Assembly (NCBI RefSeq): GCF_014117215.1
Contig: NZ_JACGXS010000008.1
Span: 62,001 to 126,000, forward strand
DNA: 64,000 bases
Source of the DNA: Stenotrophomonas tumulicola
Lineage (GTDB): Bacteria > Pseudomonadota > Gammaproteobacteria > Xanthomonadales > Xanthomonadaceae
Direction of reading: 5' to 3'
In this document: piece after piece, positions 21,243 through 30,396 of the stretch
Layout of the letters: each line of letters opens with the position of its first letter
Position numbering within the stretch: position 1 is the stretch's first letter
Program-made: the position numbers and the translations under genes
The notes under the pieces: generated by a model
Seen by the model: the letters and a program-made list of their open reading frames with translations, nothing else
What the model was told of the DNA's origin: nothing
The model's database searches: none

Positions 21243-23070
21243 GGTCCAGGGAGGTGGTACGCCGCTCCAGCCACCACAGCAGGCCAGCGACCAGCACGAA
21301 CGCCAGCAGCCATGGCCAGCGCGGGCCGGGCGCGCGTTGCGCCGCCGCTGCCATCGGCGCCCCCGCGCTCGACACCCGCAGCGCGGTGGCATCGCGTTGT
21401 TGCTGGCGATGCAGCGCGCGTGCATCGCCGGGATCGAACATATACACCGCCTGCACCGCGCCTTCGCTCACCAGCTCGTGCCAGCCCGCTTGGCGCGGCC
21501 ACCATGCCGCGCATCGCGCATTGCCCGTGGCGGGGTCGACGACCAGCGGTTCCAGGGTGGCATCATCGGCACCGCGCACCCCGGTGCCGGCCGGAATGCC
21601 ACACAGCACCGCGCGCTCGCCGGCCCATGGGGTAGCACCTTCCACGTCGATCGATGCCTGTGCCGTCACCGGTCGCGCCAGGGTACCGACCACGCTGCTC
21701 CACAATTCGGCATGGCGATCATCGCGCCCGGCCAGTACCGCGCGGTAAGTGTCGGTGACCGGCAGCAAGCCGATCCGGCCGCGGCCTACCGCCTGCCAGC
21801 CGCCGACCGCGCCGCCGGAGATGTCATGCAACAACGGTCGTGCACCCGGCGTGCGCAGCGCCAGCTGCTCAAATGCGGGCAGCTCGGCGGCATGAGAGCG
21901 CGCATCCGCTTCGCCTGTCCATTGAGTTGCATCCTGCGCCGATGGGCGCGGACCGCGTCGTGCCGCCAGCAGTTCGGCCTTTGCTTCGTCGCCCAGCGTC
22001 AACGCGGATGCCTGTGCGTTGCCGGATACCGCAAGACCCCAGTCGTGCAGGGTCTGCCGGGCGGAATTGCCGAGCGTGCCACTGCCGCGCACCAGCACGC
22101 CCAGCCCTTCGCGCAGGGCCTGCTGCACGGCGGCCCGTTGTGCCGCACCCAGACCGGCCAGGCTGCGTTCGTCCAGCACCAGCACGTCCACCGCTGCCAG
22201 GCGCGCCGTAGTCAGTGCCACCGGTGCATCGCCCAGCGTCACGCCCGCACCTGCCTGCGCCTGGGCCTGCACGTCCAGCCCGGCATCGGTGGCCCAGCGA
22301 CGCAGGTACTTGCTCTCCGGCCCCGGCGCGCTGGCCAGCATCAGCATCCGCACCGGGACTGGCGCGGCCACCTGCACCGGTACCGGCAGCGTATCCACCA
22401 CGTGCATGCTGCCGTCCAGCAGGCGCAGCTGGAACACGGCGTGGCCGACGACGCGTGCGACGCCGTCGAGTGCTACCGCGCCACGCCCGTCCAGTGCCGC
22501 GGCAGCAACCAGCTGGCCGGCGGGATCGAGCAGTTCGGCACGGCCGTCGGCTGTTCCATGGGCCCGCGCACGCACTGGAAACACCGCTCCCGGGGTGGAA
22601 ACAGCAGGAACCTGCAGGTCGATCCAGCCGCGCGGCGGTGGCGCGGCCCGCAGCTGCACGCGTGGCGGCAACGCCACGTCGCGGTCGCGGGCGACCAGCC
22701 CATCGCCGACCACGGTCAGGCGTTCAGTGCCCGGGTGTTGGCGCAGTGCCGTGGCCAGGTCGGGCACTCGTGCGAAGTCCGTGCCTGTCCGGGCCTCCGG
22801 CAGGGCCAGAACGATGGCGCCGTCCGCCGGCGCGCTGCGCACCTGCTCGGCGTGGGCGGTCAACACGGTGAGGACATCACCCGGGATGGGCCGCCCAGGT
22901 GGGACCAATGCGAAGAACAACAGTCCGGCCGACACCCACTGCAACACCACCAGTGCCGTGAAGCGAGGCCACGCCAGGTGCGATGGCTGCCGTTGCCGCC
23001 AGGCCAGCCGCAGCGTGGCGATGAACATGATCGCGATGATCGCCACGGCAATCCAGTGGAAGTCGTTCAT
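21238..23070 (-). CDS. Membrane protein of the MoxR/DUF58 operon, with a GATase-like fold region
   Basis: A 610-residue protein of unknown function. It has two N-terminal membrane segments (about 4-19 and 37-53), a large soluble part and a C-terminal membrane segment (about 585-601) followed by a short basic tail. A stretch near 295-330 (VDVLVLDERSLAGLGAAQRAAVQQ) resembles the class I glutamine amidotransferase-like fold of proteins that accompany BatA/MoxR clusters. No catalytic triad is evident. The ATG at 23070 overlaps the previous stop (ATGA). Last gene of the run. Its stop codon is inside a SMAG repeat. Confidence 0.7.
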   Translation of the reverse strand: MNDFHWIAVAIIAIMFIATLRLAWRQRQPSHLAWPRFTALVVLQWVSAGLLFFALVPPGRPIPGDVLTVLTAHAEQVRSAPADGAIVLALPEARTGTDFARVPDLATALRQHPGTERLTVVGDGLVARDRDVALPPRVQLRAAPPPRGWIDLQVPAVSTPGAVFPVRARAHGTADGRAELLDPAGQLVAAAALDGRGAVALDGVARVVGHAVFQLRLLDGSMHVVDTLPVPVQVAAPVPVRMLMLASAPGPESKYLRRWATDAGLDVQAQAQAGAGVTLGDAPVALTTARLAAVDVLVLDERSLAGLGAAQRAAVQQALREGLGVLVRGSGTLGNSARQTLHDWGLAVSGNAQASALTLGDEAKAELLAARRGPRPSAQDATQWTGEADARSHAAELPAFEQLALRTPGARPLLHDISGGAVGGWQAVGRGRIGLLPVTDTYRAVLAGRDDRHAELWSSVVGTLARPVTAQASIDVEGATPWAGERAVLCGIPAGTGVRGADDATLEPLVVDPATGNARCAAWWPRQAGWHELVSEGAVQAVYMFDPGDARALHRQQQRDATALRVSSAGAPMAAAAQRAPGPRWPWLLAFVLVAGLLWWLERRTTSLDR

Positions 23071-25244
23071 CGCCCGCTCTCCAGCGCATCCAGGTAACGC
23101 TGGCCCATCGCATCCGGGGCGATGCGCCGGGACGGTGGCGGCAGCGGGCGCAGCAGGGCGCGCCACAACTGTGCCCGCAAGGCTTGCCGGCACGCGGTAC
23201 AGCCGGGTGACATGCGCAGTTCCTCGATTGCCGCGGCAAGGCCCAGCGGGTCGCCCAGGCGGGCCTCGTTGGCACGCAGCCAACCGGCCAATGCATCCAG
23301 GTCGGGATCCCCGCCGGCACCCCCGAGCTGCTGCCATGCCCCGACGATGGCCTGGTCGGGCGTGGACCGTGCCGCCAGCGCAAGCCGTCGGCTGACGATG
23401 CCCTCGCGCTTGCCACCCAGCCGCCGGCTCTCGTCGATCGGCGGCAGGTCCGGACCGACGCGTGCCAGGTAGATGCGTTCGGCCTGCTGTACCTCCTTGA
23501 TGAAGCCAAGTGCCTTGTAGGCATGGGGCAATGCTTCCTTAGGCCGGCCTTGGCGCAGTTCCCCTTCGGAGGACCACATCTGGTCCAGTGCGGCCTTCAA
23601 CGTGGCGCGTGTCTGGGGGTCCAGCAAGGTGGCGGCCTCGGCATGGTCATGGGTATGGCCGTACTCGGACAGCACATCGGTTGCACTGCCGAACACGGTG
23701 GGCCCATCGCTGCCACCGTGGTCGTGGCCATGGTCGTCGTGGTCGTCGGCATGCGCCCCACCGCCATCTTCGCCGTGCTCGTGCTCGTGCGTGGCCTGTG
23801 GCGCATCGCGGGTCGGCAGGTCACTGGTCGGCAGGTCCCCGGTGGGTGGCGCCTTCGGCGCTCCTTCACTTTCCTCGCCAAGAAACTGGCCATAGCGCAG
23901 GCGCAGGATGCGCTGGTCCACGCCGATCGCATCCGAGCGCCGGGTGAACTCCTCGGGGGACAGCTTGCCGCGCTGCGCGATCAACGCTTCTGCATCGATG
24001 ATGATCTGTCGCTGGCTGCGGAAATAGGCGGGCAACGTGCGTTTGACCATGCCTTCCAGCTCGGCCTCCTGCACGTCCGCTTCGCTGGGCAGGCGCAGGA
24101 TCAGGCTGCTGCTCTGCGCGGCCTGCGGGGTGGGTGCATGGTTATCGCGCACCTGCAGTTGGACGATCACATCGTTGCCTGCCGTTGCACCCAATGCAGC
24201 CAGGTCCAGTGCATGGGCGAAGCGCTTCTGCGTGGCCGGGCCGGTGCCGGCCAGGGTGAACAGCTGCTCGCGGAAGGTGATGTTTTCGCCGCTGCCCTGG
24301 GCGAGCGTGACTTTCAGCTGGGCATTGGCGGCCACGCCGTGGTCGTCGCGGGCCTCGAAGCGCAGGGGCCAGCGACGTTGCCCCGGCGTGCCGGTCACCA
24401 GCGTGGCATCGGGTTCGATCACCCGCACGCTGGGTGGCTGGTCAGGCACCACGTCCAGCCGGTACAGACGCGTATCGCGCATCGCCGGTTCGGTCACCAC
24501 CCGGTACAGGGCCGGGCGTTCGGCCTTCCAGCTGCCGGTCCACTGCGTGCCGTCGTGCCCCAGTTCGATGCGCTGGCCGTCGTGGAACTGCAGCGCGACA
24601 CGGCTGGGGATGCTGGAAAAACGCAGGGCCCAGGACAACTGGCTGTCCTGGGCGACGTTTCCATCCAGTGTGTTCTGCGTGCGGGGTGGCTGGCCGGTAT
24701 ATGCCGGTGCGCTGATGCGCAGCCGCGCCGATTGCAGGGAAGGTGGCACCATCGTCGGCGCGCTGCCTGCCTGCGTGGCGGGCGTGGGGCTTGCCGGTGC
24801 GGTACCGCCCCGCGGCCAGCCGAAGGCCAAGGCAACCACCAGCAGGGCTGCTGCCCATGCTGCACGCAACGCCCATCGTGGCCAGCGTGCGCGCAGGTCG
24901 GGCGGATCGGCGCGCAGGGCGTCATCCACGCGTGCGCGCTGCCGCTGCTGCAGTGGATTGAGCTGGGCGGCATCGGCGAACAGCAGGTCGGCGCTGTCCC
25001 GGGCACCAGGATGTTGGTCGAGCTGGCGGACCAGCCAACGACGGTCCAGCCTGCGCATGCGCCAGGTCGATATTGCGGCGGCGGCCAACAGGCCAAGGGC
25101 CAGCACGATGATGGCCAGGTCAGGGCCGGCCAGGCGCCATGCCAATGCGGAAAGCGTGCAGGCCAAGGGGACGACCAAGGCCATGCCCAGCCCCCACTGG
25201 CGACGTCGGGCTGCCCACCAGGCAGTGGCCACCGCAGGGTTCAT
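23067..25244 (-). CDS. DUF4175-like membrane-anchored protein with a His-rich segment
   Basis: A 725-residue protein: two membrane segments near 20-57 and a third near 125-143, then Ig-like beta-rich sequence (about 180-390) and a helical C-terminal half. Between about 480 and 520 is a His/Asp/Gly-rich tract (HEHEHGEDGGGAHADDHDDH and onward), with another cluster GHTHDHAE close after. Homologues beside MoxR/BatA genes are annotated DUF4175, and the match here is by architecture only. Both neighbours overlap by ATGA, so expression is tightly linked. The function is unknown. The tract suggests metal binding. Confidence 0.65.
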   Translation of the reverse strand: MNPAVATAWWAARRRQWGLGMALVVPLACTLSALAWRLAGPDLAIIVLALGLLAAAAISTWRMRRLDRRWLVRQLDQHPGARDSADLLFADAAQLNPLQQRQRARVDDALRADPPDLRARWPRWALRAAWAAALLVVALAFGWPRGGTAPASPTPATQAGSAPTMVPPSLQSARLRISAPAYTGQPPRTQNTLDGNVAQDSQLSWALRFSSIPSRVALQFHDGQRIELGHDGTQWTGSWKAERPALYRVVTEPAMRDTRLYRLDVVPDQPPSVRVIEPDATLVTGTPGQRRWPLRFEARDDHGVAANAQLKVTLAQGSGENITFREQLFTLAGTGPATQKRFAHALDLAALGATAGNDVIVQLQVRDNHAPTPQAAQSSSLILRLPSEADVQEAELEGMVKRTLPAYFRSQRQIIIDAEALIAQRGKLSPEEFTRRSDAIGVDQRILRLRYGQFLGEESEGAPKAPPTGDLPTSDLPTRDAPQATHEHEHGEDGGGAHADDHDDHGHDHGGSDGPTVFGSATDVLSEYGHTHDHAEAATLLDPQTRATLKAALDQMWSSEGELRQGRPKEALPHAYKALGFIKEVQQAERIYLARVGPDLPPIDESRRLGGKREGIVSRRLALAARSTPDQAIVGAWQQLGGAGGDPDLDALAGWLRANEARLGDPLGLAAAIEELRMSPGCTACRQALRAQLWRALLRPLPPPSRRIAPDAMGQRYLDALESGR

Positions 25245-26374
25245 GGCTGGGTCCTGCGACGAGCGGAGGTGGCCAGCCAGCGTTCCAGGGCGAACAGCAG
25301 CACGATCACCAGCAGCAACCACGGCGCCAGCTCGCGTGGCTCGACTGCGGCGGGCGCGGCGCCGCCCAGCGGCGCCTGGTCGGTGGCATCGGCCAGTGCA
25401 GGTGCCGGCAGGGGCTGCAGCACCTGCAGCAACCGCCGCGGGAAGGTGTCTTCGGTGACGATGGGCAACGCCGCGGCAGACAGTGCCGCGCTGAACCGCA
25501 GCAGGCGTCCACGCCCTTCCGCCCGTTGTTCCAGCACGGTCGCACCCTGTGCATCACGCAATGCCGCCACCCACGCCGCGTCGTCCTTGATCGGCGCAGT
25601 GACGCGCAGCACGGTGCCGCCGCCGGCCAGCCAGGACTGCCACGATGGCGGTAGTGGAGTGTTCGCCAGCCAGACGCCGATCTGTCCGTCGTCCGGCGCG
25701 GTGCCGCCGGTGCCGGCGTCCGTGGGGGCCTGGTTGGTCCATGCGCGCTGCACCGCATCCAGCACGTGCCGCGCGGCCGGGTCGCCGCTGCCGCCCAAGT
25801 GCAGCCGGGGGGCACGCAATGCGCCTGCCAGCGGGCCGACCGGCATCGGCACTGGCCGCCACTGCACGTTGCGCGACAGGCGAATGCGTTCGCCATCCAG
25901 CCCCGGCAGGGGATCGGGCACGAACACCACCAGCGGCGTACCCGTCGGCAGTGCCTGGTCCAGCTCACGCAGCAGGCTGGCCAACGGTTGTGCGGTGGCT
26001 GCCGGGCGTTGCTGCAGCGCCGGGAAGCCGGGGGCCAGCCAGCGCCAGTCACCTTCAGTGTCTTTCCCGCGCAACGCGGCTCCATCCAGCCCTGGTGCCA
26101 CCACCGTCACCGCCGCCATCGTGCCCCGGGTCCCCTGCAGCACGGGACGCGCCAGCAGCAGTGCCAGGGCAGCCAGCAACAACAGGCGTACCAGCAACAG
26201 TGGCCATTCGTCGACGCGTACCCTGCTGCGCGGGCGCATGCGTGCCTGCAGCCAGCGCAGGGCGGCGAAATCCAGCGGTGCATGCTGCTGGCGGCGCGCC
26301 AGGTGGATCAGCAGCGGTAGCAGCAAAGCCGTCAGCGCCAGCAGGCCCAGCGGGAACAACAGGGCCAGGCTCAT
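25241..26374 (-). CDS. BatA-like membrane protein (N-terminal double-TM domain)
   Basis: A 377-residue protein. The N-terminus (LLFPLGLLALTALLLPLLIH, then RRQQHAPLDFAALRWL) matches the two-helix domain that begins BatA-type proteins, with a second membrane segment near 60-80 (LLLVRLLLLAALALLLARPV) and a C-terminal segment near 350-368. The middle region has a VWA-like alternation but no clear MIDAS motif (DxSxS). ATGA overlaps join it to the DUF58 gene upstream and the DUF4175-like gene downstream. It likely forms part of an inner-membrane complex handled by the MoxR ATPase. Confidence 0.78.
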   Translation of the reverse strand: MSLALLFPLGLLALTALLLPLLIHLARRQQHAPLDFAALRWLQARMRPRSRVRVDEWPLLLVRLLLLAALALLLARPVLQGTRGTMAAVTVVAPGLDGAALRGKDTEGDWRWLAPGFPALQQRPAATAQPLASLLRELDQALPTGTPLVVFVPDPLPGLDGERIRLSRNVQWRPVPMPVGPLAGALRAPRLHLGGSGDPAARHVLDAVQRAWTNQAPTDAGTGGTAPDDGQIGVWLANTPLPPSWQSWLAGGGTVLRVTAPIKDDAAWVAALRDAQGATVLEQRAEGRGRLLRFSAALSAAALPIVTEDTFPRRLLQVLQPLPAPALADATDQAPLGGAAPAAVEPRELAPWLLLVIVLLFALERWLATSARRRTQP

Positions 26375-27267
26375 GCTTCGCCCCGCGTGCCGAACAATCG
26401 TTGCAGCGGTGCATCCAGTGTTTCGTCCAGCCAGCCGGTGGCATGCGCGATGCCTGCGGCCTGCAGCCGGGCCTGCAGCGCGCGCTGCGCCTGGCCGAAC
26501 TGCTGCAGGTAGGCATCGCGCAGCGCGCGCCCGTCGCCGAGCAGTTCCTGCCCGGTCTCCGGATCGCGGAAGCGATGGCCGTCGGTGAATGGGAAATCGC
26601 GCTCCTCGGCAGTCAACACCTGCACATGGAAGACCTCGCGGCGCGCAGCGGCCAGGCGTTCCAGCACGCCGGTGCCTGCGTCATCGAAGCCATCGCCCAG
26701 CGCCAGCAGCAGGTCGCCGGCGGCCACGCGTTCCCACAGCGGACGCAACGCCCCGGTGGGCGGCCAGCGGCCTCCAGCCCGCAGCCGTCCCAACTGCAGG
26801 TGCACGCGGTCGCGCTGCCGTGGCCCACTGCCGGCGGGGACCAGTTGAATCCCGTCGCCACCCACGGCGAGCAGGCCAAAGCGGTCGCCCTGCTGCAACG
26901 CCAGCTCGACGATGCAGGCGGCCACCGCGCAGGCATGGTCCAGCCGCGACCAGTCGGGCCGTGCACGGTCGCTTTGGCCGGCCGATGCCGTGGTATCGAT
27001 CATTACCCATGCCGTCACCGGGCTTTCGCGCTCCGACTCACGCACGAAGAAGCGGTCGGACCGCGCATACAACTTCCAATCGACCTGGCGCAGTTCGTCA
27101 CCGGGCTCGTAGGCGCGGTATTGCGCGAACTCCAGTCCGGCACCACGGCTGCGGCTGGCATGCTGGCCGATCCCGGAGCTGCCATGCGCGCGCCGTGGCT
27201 GCAGGCGCAGCGATCTCAACCGGCTGCGTACGTCGGCGGGAAGGACGATGGGGGTCGTGCGCTCCAC
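26371..27267 (-). CDS. DUF58 domain protein
   Basis: A 298-residue cytoplasmic protein. The DUF58 signature YEPGDELRQVDWKLYARSDRFFVRE is intact, followed by the VMIDTTASA segment that resembles a degenerate VWA metal site. It begins with GTG at 27267, ten bases after the MoxR stop. DUF58 proteins nearly always occur beside MoxR ATPases and are thought to be their partners or adaptors. It overlaps the BatA-like gene by four bases. Confidence 0.88.
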   Translation of the reverse strand: MERTTPIVLPADVRSRLRSLRLQPRRAHGSSGIGQHASRSRGAGLEFAQYRAYEPGDELRQVDWKLYARSDRFFVRESERESPVTAWVMIDTTASAGQSDRARPDWSRLDHACAVAACIVELALQQGDRFGLLAVGGDGIQLVPAGSGPRQRDRVHLQLGRLRAGGRWPPTGALRPLWERVAAGDLLLALGDGFDDAGTGVLERLAAARREVFHVQVLTAEERDFPFTDGHRFRDPETGQELLGDGRALRDAYLQQFGQAQRALQARLQAAGIAHATGWLDETLDAPLQRLFGTRGEA

Positions 27268-27277
27268 GTGTCGGGCG

Positions 27278-28276
27278 TCAGGCAGGGAAGGGCACGGCCT
27301 GCAGCAGCGCCGCGACCACGTCGTCGGCGCCCTTGCCCTCGGCTTCGGCAGCGAAGGACAGCAGCAGGCGGTGGCGCATCACCGGCGCAGCAAGCGCCTG
27401 TACGTCCTCGCGGGTGGCAGCGAAACGCCCCTGCAGCAACGCGCGTGCCTTGGCCGCCAGCACCAGCGATTGCCCGGCACGCGGACCGGCACCCCACTTG
27501 ATCCACTGGTTCACCGCTGCGGGTGCGCCGGCGCCAGGACGGCTGGTACGCACCAGCCGGGTGATCCAGGTGAGCACGTCATCGCTGACATGCACCTGGC
27601 GCACTGCTGCCTGCAGCGCGATCACCGCTTCGGCATCCATCACCTTCGGCACCGTGCCACCGGCGCTGCCGGTGGTCTGGCGCAGGATGTCCTGCTCTTC
27701 CTGTTCGCTGGGGTAGTCCACCCGCACATGCAGCAGGAAGCGATCCAGCTGTGCTTCCGGCAGCGGATAGGTTCCTGCCTGTTCGATCGGGTTCTGGGTG
27801 GCCAGCACGAAGAACGGCTGCGGCAGCGCATAGGTCGTGCCGGCGTAGCTCACGGTGCGCTCCTGCATCGCTTCCAGCAGCGCGGCCTGGGTCTTGGGCG
27901 GCGTACGGTTCAGTTCGTCGGCCAGCAGCAGGTTGGTGAAGACGGGACCTTTCTGGAAGCGGAAATGGCGGTGCCCGGTGCCGTGGTCTTCCTCCAGCAG
28001 CTCCGTGCCCAGGATGTCGCTGGGCATCAGGTCCGGGGTGAACTGCACGCGGCGGAACTGCAGCTCCAGCGCCTGCCCGAGCGAGCGCACCAGCAGGGTC
28101 TTGCCCAGCCCGGGTGCGCCTTCCAGCAGGCAGTGGCCGCCGGCCAGCAGGCCGATCAGCAACTGCTCCACGACCTCATGCTGGCCAACCACGGCCTGGG
28201 CGAGCGCATCGCGCAGCTGTTGCAGGCGCGGCAGCAGGGAATCAAGGTCAGGAGCAATCATGGTAGAGCCTGTCAT
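27278..28276 (-). CDS. MoxR-family AAA+ ATPase
   Basis: A 332-residue protein. Walker A GAPGLGKTLL (about 50-59), Walker B LLADELNRTPPKTQAALLEAM and sensor 1 VLATQNPIEQAGTYPLPEAQLDRF are all typical of MoxR proteins. These act as chaperone-like ATPases that remodel or insert metal cofactors into VWA-domain partners. It lies between DUF4159 and DUF58 genes in one direction. The start is either ATG 28276 or the internal ATG at 28261, and ribosome sites do not decide between them. Confidence 0.92.
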   Translation of the reverse strand: MTGSTMIAPDLDSLLPRLQQLRDALAQAVVGQHEVVEQLLIGLLAGGHCLLEGAPGLGKTLLVRSLGQALELQFRRVQFTPDLMPSDILGTELLEEDHGTGHRHFRFQKGPVFTNLLLADELNRTPPKTQAALLEAMQERTVSYAGTTYALPQPFFVLATQNPIEQAGTYPLPEAQLDRFLLHVRVDYPSEQEEQDILRQTTGSAGGTVPKVMDAEAVIALQAAVRQVHVSDDVLTWITRLVRTSRPGAGAPAAVNQWIKWGAGPRAGQSLVLAAKARALLQGRFAATREDVQALAAPVMRHRLLLSFAAEAEGKGADDVVAALLQAVPFPA

Positions 28277-28284
28277 TTTGGGGG

Positions 28285-28309
28285 GTAACGTCGAGCCATG
28301 CCCGGCGGG
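28285..28309. repeat. Degenerate SMAG-like palindrome
   Basis: gtaacgtcgagccatgcccggcggg looks like a decayed copy of gtagcgccgggccatgcccg plus gcgg. It lies between the DUF4159 and moxR genes. Confidence 0.45.
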
Positions 28310-28313
28310 TCAA

Positions 28314-29015
28314 TCAATTGTTCAGCGCATACATCACGATGTTGACGGCGAAGCGGGTGTTGTCTTCGGCCAGGAAGCGCTTGTTGCGCCAGTCGTAATC
28401 CCACTCACAGCCGTAGTCCTTGTTGCTGTACAGAACGCCAAGCCGGCCGTCGATTTCGATGCCTTTCAGGTAGTCGTGCACCAGGTCATCGCCCCAGCCG
28501 TTGAGTTCGAAACTGGTGGCCGGCGGGCCATCCGGAAAGCTGAAGAAGCTGCGGTACAGCGCGTGGTTGCCTGGAAGTTTCTTCAGCGCCCTGGGGCCAA
28601 ACAGCCGTGCCATCTGTTCTTCGAACGACTTGGCGAACAGGCCATCGATGTCGTGGTTGCAGTCATCGACGAACACGAACCCACCGTTGCGCACGTAGCG
28701 TACGAAGTTCTCGCGTTCAGCGGCATTGAATTCCACCAGCTTGTGCCCGGCCAGGTAGCAGAATGGCGCCTGCAGCATGCGCGGGTCCGACAGGTCCAGC
28801 ACGTGTTCCTTCGGGTCCACGCGCAGGGAGGTGTAGTCGATCAGCGAGGTGATCAGGTTGGACGGCATGCGCGCGTCCACGTCCCAGTCACCGGAGTCGT
28901 ACTTCAGGCGCGTGAACCAGAAGTCGTAGCGCCCTGCCTGTGCGCGGGCGAAGGCAGGCAGCGCCGCCAGTGCGGCGCCACCGAGCATCGCGCGCAGGAA
29001 CTGCGCGCGGTTCAT
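28314..29015 (-). CDS. DUF4159 domain protein with a secretion signal
   Basis: A 233-residue protein. The N-terminus (NRAQFLRAMLGGAALAALPAFARA) is a signal peptide with an RAQFLR-type n-region that could use Tat or Sec. The rest matches DUF4159: FWFTRLKYDSGDWDVD, then FVRYVRNGGFVFVDDCNH and YSNKDYGCEWDYDW. This fold resembles glutamine amidotransferase-like domains and is common beside MoxR/DUF58 genes. It lies 25 bases after the TldE-like gene, linking the metalloprotease genes to the MoxR set. The function is unknown. Confidence 0.82.
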   Translation of the reverse strand: MNRAQFLRAMLGGAALAALPAFARAQAGRYDFWFTRLKYDSGDWDVDARMPSNLITSLIDYTSLRVDPKEHVLDLSDPRMLQAPFCYLAGHKLVEFNAAERENFVRYVRNGGFVFVDDCNHDIDGLFAKSFEEQMARLFGPRALKKLPGNHALYRSFFSFPDGPPATSFELNGWGDDLVHDYLKGIEIDGRLGVLYSNKDYGCEWDYDWRNKRFLAEDNTRFAVNIVMYALNN

Positions 29016-29040
29016 CGGCCGGAGTACGGCGTGGCGTGCA

Positions 29041-30375
29041 TCAGACCGCGTCGGACAACGAGGTGAAGGTGAAATCGCGCAGGCGCATCGGCGGGATCAT
29101 CATCAGGAAGCTGGACTCATCGCCGGCCACCCGCACCGGCTTGCCCAGCTCGTCGATGTTGTTGAGCATGATCACCGGCGACTCGTTGAAGCGGAAGTTC
29201 TTCACCGGATGCTTGATCTGGCCGTTCTCGATGTAGAAGGTGCCGTCGCGGGTCAGGCCGGTCAGCAGCACCGTCTGTGGATCCACCATGCGGATGTACC
29301 AGGTACGGGTGACCAGGATGCCCTTCTGGGTGCCGCGCACCAGCTCGGCGGTGCTCTTCTCGCCACCGCTCATCAGCAGGTTGCCGGGGCGCGCCTTGGC
29401 GGTCTTGCCCTGCTTCTGCGCCCAGAAACGCGAGTAGTCCAGGTTGGCGATCCTGCCGTTCTCGATCAGCGCGATGCGCTCGCGCGGCAAGCCGTCGTTG
29501 TCCCACGGCAGCACCGGTGCGTCGGCAGACCACGGATCGGCATACAGGGTGACCTGCGGGTCAAATACCTGCTCGCCCAGCTTGTTGCCGCCGCCCTTCC
29601 TGGACAGGAAGCTGCGGCCTTCGTCGGCGGCACGCGCGTCGAAGAAACGCATCATGAAGCTGATCAGGCCAGCGGCGGCGGCGGGTTCAAGGATGACCGT
29701 GTACTTGCCCGGTTCCAGTGCCTTGGCCTCTGCAGATTCAGTGGCCTTGCGCATGGCGATGCGGACATCCTGGTCGGCCTTGAAGTCAGCCGCATCCTTG
29801 AGGTTGCGACCGACCCAGCCCGAACCGCGGCCGTCTTCGGTGCGTACCGTGCAGGTGTAGTCGAAGCTGCTGGTGCGCTGGTAGGCGAAGTTGCCGTTGC
29901 TGTTGGCGGTGGCGGAGAAGCCGTGGCCATCCTCCAGGAAGCCGGCAGCGATCACCCCGGCCTCCCGGCACGGCAGGATGGAGTCTGCGGCCACCTTGGC
30001 GCGGAACGCCGGATCGATGGCCCCGGTGGATTCGCTGAAGGTCGGGCTGGCACGATATTCCTGCTTGCCGATGGCCGGGATGAACTCCGGGTTCTCCGGT
30101 GCCAGGCGGGCCAGGTCTTCGGCACGGCGTACCACGCGCTCCAGCGCGGCATCGTCGAATTCGTTGATGGAGGCGGTGCCGACGCGCTTGCCGAACGCCA
30201 CCTGCACGGCCAGCGATGCATCGCTGACCACGCCACTGGTGGAAATGTTGTTCAGTGCGAAGCGGATGTTGCCGTTGCTGGACCCTTCCAGGGTGGCGGT
30301 GCACTCATCGGCCTTGGACAGGGCGATGACCTTGTCGAGGATGGCTTTGGCCTGCTGTTCGGTGAAGATGCTCAT
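29041..30375 (-). CDS. TldE/PmbA-like protein (metalloprotease partner)
   Basis: A 444-residue TldD/PmbA superfamily protein without the zinc-binding HExxxH motif, so it corresponds to the TldE-type subunit. Visible family segments include GSSNGNIRFALNN, VGTASINEFDD, the central glycine-rich part and a C-terminal NGQIKHPVKNFRFNESP. In E. coli, TldD and TldE form a heterodimeric peptidase that degrades unfolded peptides and matures microcin B17. No signal peptide is seen, unlike the two TldD-like proteins directly upstream. Spacing to them is about 20 bases. Confidence 0.87.
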   Translation of the reverse strand: MSIFTEQQAKAILDKVIALSKADECTATLEGSSNGNIRFALNNISTSGVVSDASLAVQVAFGKRVGTASINEFDDAALERVVRRAEDLARLAPENPEFIPAIGKQEYRASPTFSESTGAIDPAFRAKVAADSILPCREAGVIAAGFLEDGHGFSATANSNGNFAYQRTSSFDYTCTVRTEDGRGSGWVGRNLKDAADFKADQDVRIAMRKATESAEAKALEPGKYTVILEPAAAAGLISFMMRFFDARAADEGRSFLSRKGGGNKLGEQVFDPQVTLYADPWSADAPVLPWDNDGLPRERIALIENGRIANLDYSRFWAQKQGKTAKARPGNLLMSGGEKSTAELVRGTQKGILVTRTWYIRMVDPQTVLLTGLTRDGTFYIENGQIKHPVKNFRFNESPVIMLNNIDELGKPVRVAGDESSFLMMIPPMRLRDFTFTSLSDAV

Positions 30376-30396
30376 GGGTATCGGGCTCCAGACCGG

